Source: CAYTTA01 sp964440655 (lineage in GTDB: Bacteria > Bacteroidota > Rhodothermia > Balneolales > Balneolaceae). Taken from it: 9,967 nt of DNA. Every line of letters starts with the position of its first letter. The first letter of the stretch is position 1. The stretch covers positions 1 to 9,967 of the forward strand of contig CAYTTA010000067.1 in NCBI GenBank assembly GCA_964440655.1, written 5' to 3'. The translations under genes were made by a program, and so were the position numbers. This document shows, in pieces, positions 7,252 through 9,967 of the stretch. Below the pieces are notes generated by a model. That model was not told the origin of the DNA, ran no database searches, and saw only the letters and a list, made by a program, of their open reading frames with translations.

Positions 7252-8213
7252 TGAAAATCGTAGTGCTGGACGGGTACGCCATGAACCCGGGAGATCTGGA
7301 GTGGGACAAAATTGAGCAGTACGGGGAACTGACCGTGCACGACCGGACACCCGAACATCTGATCCTCGATCGGTGCCGGGATGCGGAGATGGTTCTGACC
7401 AACAAGGTTCCTCTCCGCGAGGATGTGATTGCCGGGCTCTCCTCCCTGAAATATATCGGTGTACTGGCAACCGGTTACAATGTGGTGGACATCGAGGCCG
7501 CCCGGAAGAGAGGGATCCCCGTCACCAACGTACCCGGTTACAGCACCGATTCGGTTGCGCAGCTTACCTTCTCTTTTATACTGGAGCTCTGTTACCGGAC
7601 CCAGCGGCACAGCGATCTGGTTCGGGAAGGCCGGTGGGCGGACTCGCCCGATTTCAGCTTCTGGGACTATCCGCTGATCGAAATTTCAGGCAAAACAATC
7701 GGAGTCATCGGATTCGGAACCATTGGCGAGAAGGTCGCAGACATTGCCAATGCCTTCGGAATGAAGATTCTGGGCAACCGGAGAAACCGGACGGATCAGT
7801 CCCACCGGCCCAATTTCCAGTGGGCTGAAGTGGATGAAATTCTCGAAAAATCGGATGTTGTATCCCTTCACTGTCCTCTCATTCCGGAGACGGAAGGAAT
7901 GATCAACAGGCAGAGCCTGAGGCGAATGAAGGAGAGCGCCTTTCTGATCAACACCGCCCGGGGGCCACTCATTGTGGAAGAGGATCTGGCTGAGGCTCTG
8001 AAAAGTGGATGGATTGCAGGTGCCGGTCTGGATGTGCTCTCGTCCGAACCTCCGCCCCATGGACATCCTCTCGTCGGGCTGGACAACTGCATCATCACCC
8101 CGCACATCGGCTGGGCTTCGAAAGAGGCAAGGACCCGCCTGATGGAGATCGTCTCCGGCAATCTGGAAGCCTACCTCGCCGGCAATCCCCGCAATGTGGT
8201 CAATGGAGTGTAA
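7251..8213 (+). CDS. D-2-hydroxyacid dehydrogenase (NAD-dependent, hydroxypyruvate reductase-like)
   Basis: A 320-residue cytoplasmic oxidoreductase that interconverts 2-keto acids and D-2-hydroxy acids. The N-terminal half MKIVVLDGYAMNPGDLEW and the stretch GVLATGYNVVDIEAARKRG are typical of the glycerate dehydrogenase/hydroxypyruvate reductase branch. The nucleotide-binding motif is G154-F-G156-T-I-G159. The catalytic set is R237 (NTARGPL), E266 (SSEPPP) and H285 (TPHIGWAS), all present, and the length is normal for the family. The start at 7251 is chosen for its AGGAG at 7239-7243 with 7-base spacing and for the family N-terminus; a GTG at 7209 would add 14 residues unlike the family. It follows the amidohydrolase by 129 bases, so it may have its own control. 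Reduction of a 2-keto product from the upstream enzymes is a plausible role but is inferred; the substrate cannot be read from sequence. Confidence 0.9.
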   Translation: MKIVVLDGYAMNPGDLEWDKIEQYGELTVHDRTPEHLILDRCRDAEMVLTNKVPLREDVIAGLSSLKYIGVLATGYNVVDIEAARKRGIPVTNVPGYSTDSVAQLTFSFILELCYRTQRHSDLVREGRWADSPDFSFWDYPLIEISGKTIGVIGFGTIGEKVADIANAFGMKILGNRRNRTDQSHRPNFQWAEVDEILEKSDVVSLHCPLIPETEGMINRQSLRRMKESAFLINTARGPLIVEEDLAEALKSGWIAGAGLDVLSSEPPPHGHPLVGLDNCIITPHIGWASKEARTRLMEIVSGNLEAYLAGNPRNVVNGV

Positions 8214-8255
8214 ACGATTCGCGGACGGATAGCCTGCCCTGTGACGATCCGGCGG

Positions 8256-8268
8256 ATCAGAATCTGAT
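8256..8268. promoter_or_regulatory. Short odd palindrome after the dehydrogenase gene
   Basis: ATCAGA, one A, TCTGAT forms a 13-base odd palindrome. Just before it, GATCC (8246-8250) and GGATC (8254-8258) form another small hairpin with a GGC loop; the two share bases 8256-8258 and cannot both form. Either could be part of the transcript end. Little more can be said. Confidence 0.2.
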
Positions 8269-8272
8269 ATAA

Positions 8273-8301
8273 AGCTGAGGCTGCAACGGGCAGCTTCAGC
8301 T
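8273..8301. terminator. Strong hairpin after the dehydrogenase gene, likely transcription end
   Basis: AGCTGAGGCTGC (8273-8284) pairs with GCAGCTTCAGCT (8290-8301) over 12 base pairs, one of them G-U, around the loop AACGG. It lies 59 bases past the stop codon. No T-run follows on the + strand, so it is not a textbook intrinsic terminator; on the - strand the hairpin is followed by TTTATATC. It may instead protect the 3' end of the message. Confidence 0.5.
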
Positions 8302-8630
8302 ATACGAAAGAGAGAGCCCCTCCCCGGATTTTACCTAAAAAAGTTCAACAGAACTGCTACGAAAAATTCATAAAAAATCGTACGCAGGTGAGAACGCACC
8401 TTTCAGCCCCCTGGTTTCCGGGTTACGTGCCATGCTTTTCTGAGATTTCCGGTACCGATTAAAAAGAATAATGAGTACAAACAGGAGAGTGGCTGCTCTC
8501 CTGAACAGAGGGGGTCTCTTCTCTCTTGAAGTATTGAATCTCCGGGGGGGTTCATCGTCTTGCATCATCTTTGATGCACCGGGGATTGATCGATGATACA
8601 TCTCATCCGAATCAATCTGCAAGAGCATTC
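8302..8630. promoter_or_regulatory. Control region upstream of the ECF sigma gene
   Basis: About 330 bases without a supported gene. 8334-8380 is AT-rich with several A-runs and contains AGTTC (8342-8346) and GAACT (8351-8355) around AACA. AGGTG (8386-8390) and CACCT (8397-8401) form another small stem. The conserved two-block motif lies at 8461-8502. A perfect 7-bp hairpin, TGCATCA (8561-8567) with TGATGCA (8572-8578), covers the upstream in-frame TTG and ATG (8571, 8574), which argues against those as starts. The sigma promoter is most likely here; no clear TTG/TAnnTTTG housekeeping pair was found. Confidence 0.45.
8461..8502 (+). promoter_or_regulatory. Two-block motif, copy 1 (upstream of sigma gene)
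   Basis: AAAAAG, then TAATGAGTACAAA at 8469-8481, 13 bases, then GCTCTCCT at 8495-8502. The same blocks with the same 13-base spacing occur before the fecR gene. The second block here is also the right half of a perfect hairpin, CAGGAGAG (8482-8489) with CTCTCCTG (8496-8503). A candidate promoter for the sigma factor encoded just downstream, which would make the pair self-regulated. It lies 128 bases before the sigma start. Confidence 0.5.
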
Positions 8631-9194
8631 ATGCTAACTGTCGAGCTATGGAATCGATTCGCATCGGGCGACCACTCCTGTTTCAGGGAACTCTTTGAGG
8701 GGTACTACAAGGGTCTCTACGGATATGGTCTGAAGCTGTGCAGCGACGCATGGCTGGTGGAAGATTGTATCCAGGATCTGTTCGTCTCGCTCTGGGAGCG
8801 CCGGCACGCCCTTCAGCACATCTCATCGGCCAACGTCTACCTCTATGTGAGCCTTCGAAGGAATATCCTGAAGTCGGGAAGGGACCGGCAGAGGGTGGAC
8901 AGGATCCATTCCATGGACCCGGATGAATTTCCCATCCGGTTCGAGCTGGAGGAGCTGATCTTCAGGGAGGAATCAAGAAGGGAACTGAAAGCGGAGTTGC
9001 ACCAGGCGCTGAACCGGCTTACAAATCAGCAGAAAGAGGTGCTCTATCTCCATTTCTATAACGGGATGAGCTATCGCGAGATCGAACAGATCCTCTCCAT
9101 CCGGCCGCAATCGGTCCGAAACTGTGTCTATCGCGCCATGCAGACGCTTCGGGGCACGCTGAGCCGGGAGGTGATGCGGCTCGTGATTATGTGA
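8631..9194 (+). CDS. ECF RNA polymerase sigma factor, Bacteroidota type
   Basis: A 187-residue alternative sigma factor with sigma-2 and sigma-4 regions only, as usual for the extracytoplasmic-function class. Region 2 spans about 7-80, with FRELFEGYYKGLY and the polymerase-binding helix VEDCIQDLFVSLW at 43-55. Region 4 spans about 127-175, with LTNQQKEVLYLHF and the helix-turn-helix MSYREIEQILSIRPQSV from 146. The start at 8631 gives a normal family N-terminus (WNRFASGDHSCFRELF) with a weak AAGAG upstream. In-frame TTG 8571 and ATG 8574 lie in a hairpin and would add an unusual tail. The gene is followed by a FecR-type anti-sigma gene, so it is most likely held at the membrane until a TonB-dependent receptor signals substrate. 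What it controls is probably a transporter locus beyond the window. Confidence 0.92.
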   Translation: MLTVELWNRFASGDHSCFRELFEGYYKGLYGYGLKLCSDAWLVEDCIQDLFVSLWERRHALQHISSANVYLYVSLRRNILKSGRDRQRVDRIHSMDPDEFPIRFELEELIFREESRRELKAELHQALNRLTNQQKEVLYLHFYNGMSYREIEQILSIRPQSVRNCVYRAMQTLRGTLSREVMRLVIM

Positions 9195-9234
9195 AAAAGT
9201 TAATGAGTACAAAACGCCGGTCTGGAGCTCTCCT
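9194..9234 (+). promoter_or_regulatory. Two-block motif, copy 2 (between sigma and fecR)
   Basis: AAAAAG overlaps the sigma stop codon; TAATGAGTACAAA follows at 9201-9213, and GCTCTCCT at 9227-9234, again 13 bases apart. Bases between the blocks differ from copy 1, so blocks and spacing are kept while the spacer is not, as expected of a protein-binding or promoter site. It lies 55 bases before the fecR start. Confidence 0.5.
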
Positions 9235-9241
9235 CTGCTGA

Positions 9242-9269
9242 GCGGCATTTGCTGCCGAACCCATGGGTT
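9242..9269. promoter_or_regulatory. Hairpin and 12-bp palindrome in the fecR leader
   Basis: CGGCA and TGCCG pair around TTTGC (9243-9257). Directly after comes the perfect palindrome AACCCATGGGTT at 9258-9269. They fill the space between the two-block motif and the fecR start at 9290. The ATG inside the palindrome is out of frame with fecR. Role unknown: operator, or a translation brake adjusting the anti-sigma to sigma ratio. Confidence 0.3.
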
Positions 9270-9289
9270 ACGCCGCTGGTGTAAACCAG

Positions 9290-9967
9290 ATGAAACGAAG
9301 ATCTAGTCCCGTGACTGCGAAAGAGAAAGTAATCTGTGACCTGATTGAAAATCCGTCGTTCCGCCGGATGGTTAACGGAATGGCGCGCCCGGACGAGGTG
9401 GAATACTGGAACGGGTGGATGGAGGCGGATTCCCGGAACCGGGAATATGCCCGCAAGGCGATCGCCGGGATCACCGGCTTTGAATTTCGGGACCCGCAAC
9501 TGCCCGATCTGGAGAAGCAGTGGATCTGGCTGGCGTCCAGGACAGAGAGATCCGGAAGCCCGGTATTGCGCTCCCCCAAAAAGGGGAGAGAATCCTTTCA
9601 CTGGCTGCTCCGGCTTGCTGCGGTCTTCCTGCTTGCCTCTCTTGCAGGTCTCGGGGTTTACCAGCTGGGCGGCGAACTGCAGCCGGTGGTTCAGCTCGAG
9701 CAGATCGTGGAAGAGAGGACTGTGATCACTCGTGAACAGGAGAAGAAGATCATGAGCTTCTCCAATGGCTCCCGCATCATTCTGAATGAAAATTCTGCCC
9801 TTACCTACAGGATGGGTGCTGTACGCACCATTGAGGTGACCCTCGAAGGAGAGGCTTTCTTCGAGGCGAATGGAAAGGCGGACTGGAGTCAACCCGCTTT
9901 TTCCGTCAACACGCCGGACGGGGTGATACGAGACATCGGAACCAAGTTTCTGGTGACGGCCCGCCGC
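9290..9967 (+). CDS. FecR-type anti-sigma factor (3' end outside the window)
   Basis: An inner-membrane anti-sigma factor that binds the upstream sigma protein and relays a signal from a TonB-dependent receptor. The frame is open from the ATG at 9290 to the window edge: 226 residues with no stop. Residues 1-103 are the cytoplasmic N-terminal part, including NPSFRRMVNGMARPDEVEYW and a Trp-rich stretch, as in Bacteroidota FecR proteins. Residues 104-127 form one membrane helix (HWLLRLAAVFLLASLAGLGVY). The periplasmic FecR domain begins near 156 with SFSNGSRIILNENSALTY, continues through VTLEGEAFFEA, and reaches TPDGVIRDIGTKFLV, where the window ends. About 100 or more residues are probably missing. 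No obvious Shine-Dalgarno is seen, as is common in this phylum; the start gives the usual short N-terminus. It lies 95 bases after the sigma stop. Confidence 0.9.
   Translation, partial: MKRRSSPVTAKEKVICDLIENPSFRRMVNGMARPDEVEYWNGWMEADSRNREYARKAIAGITGFEFRDPQLPDLEKQWIWLASRTERSGSPVLRSPKKGRESFHWLLRLAAVFLLASLAGLGVYQLGGELQPVVQLEQIVEERTVITREQEKKIMSFSNGSRIILNENSALTYRMGAVRTIEVTLEGEAFFEANGKADWSQPAFSVNTPDGVIRDIGTKFLVTARR

Noticed and set aside
8571..8630. Upstream TTG/ATG starts for the sigma factor
   Set aside because: They lie within a perfect 7-bp hairpin with no ribosome site, and the extra 20 residues are not typical of the family.
1..9967. CRISPR arrays, tRNA/rRNA genes, transposases, toxin-antitoxin or defence genes
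   Set aside because: None of the marks (regular spacer repeats, cloverleaf or rRNA signatures, DDE or integrase motifs) were seen on either strand.

Overview
The window looks like a scaffold piece from a Gram-negative marine-type member of the Bacteroidota/Rhodothermota/Balneolota group, probably metagenomic because it carries a run of ten N. The assignment is inference. It rests on the CRTAC1-type FG-GAP/ASPIC-UnbV proteins, the Bacteroidota-style ECF sigma/FecR pair, the exported catabolic enzymes and a moderately GC-rich composition. All supported genes lie on the + strand, and I found no tRNA, rRNA, CRISPR array or insertion sequence.

Layout. 2-121 is the last 39 codons of a CRTAC1-type FG-GAP protein. 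122-552 holds no convincing gene. 553-3132 is a second CRTAC1-type protein whose open frame begins in the middle of the family fold, so it is N-terminally truncated or decayed. 3133-3341 is a leader with inverted repeats. There follows a tight three-gene block: a SelA-like PLP enzyme with a Tat-type signal (3342-4550), an NHL beta-propeller probable lipoprotein (4583-5854), and a secreted cog3964-type amidohydrolase (5851-7121). The last overlaps its neighbour by four bases, ATGA, and is broken by the N run. After a structured 129-base leader comes a D-2-hydroxyacid dehydrogenase (7251-8213). A hairpin at 8273-8301 marks the likely end of this unit. An AT-rich control region of about 330 bases then leads to an ECF sigma factor (8631-9194) and a FecR-type anti-sigma factor (9290 to the window edge).

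How the genes may work together (inference). The exported amidohydrolase could deacylate an N- or O-acyl substrate. The exported PLP enzyme could eliminate or rearrange the freed amino compound to a 2-keto acid. The cytoplasmic dehydrogenase could then reduce or oxidise the 2-keto/2-hydroxy acid. The propeller protein would be an accessory or lyase-like partner in the envelope. The sigma/FecR pair probably opens a separate locus, for which a TonB-dependent SusC/SusD transporter would be expected beyond the window.

The most interesting non-coding signals are three. A perfect 12-bp inverted repeat buries the Shine-Dalgarno sequence and the first base of the start codon of the dehydrogenase. A two-block motif with identical spacing stands in front of both the sigma and the fecR gene. 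A perfect 16-bp palindrome sits just upstream of the PLP gene.
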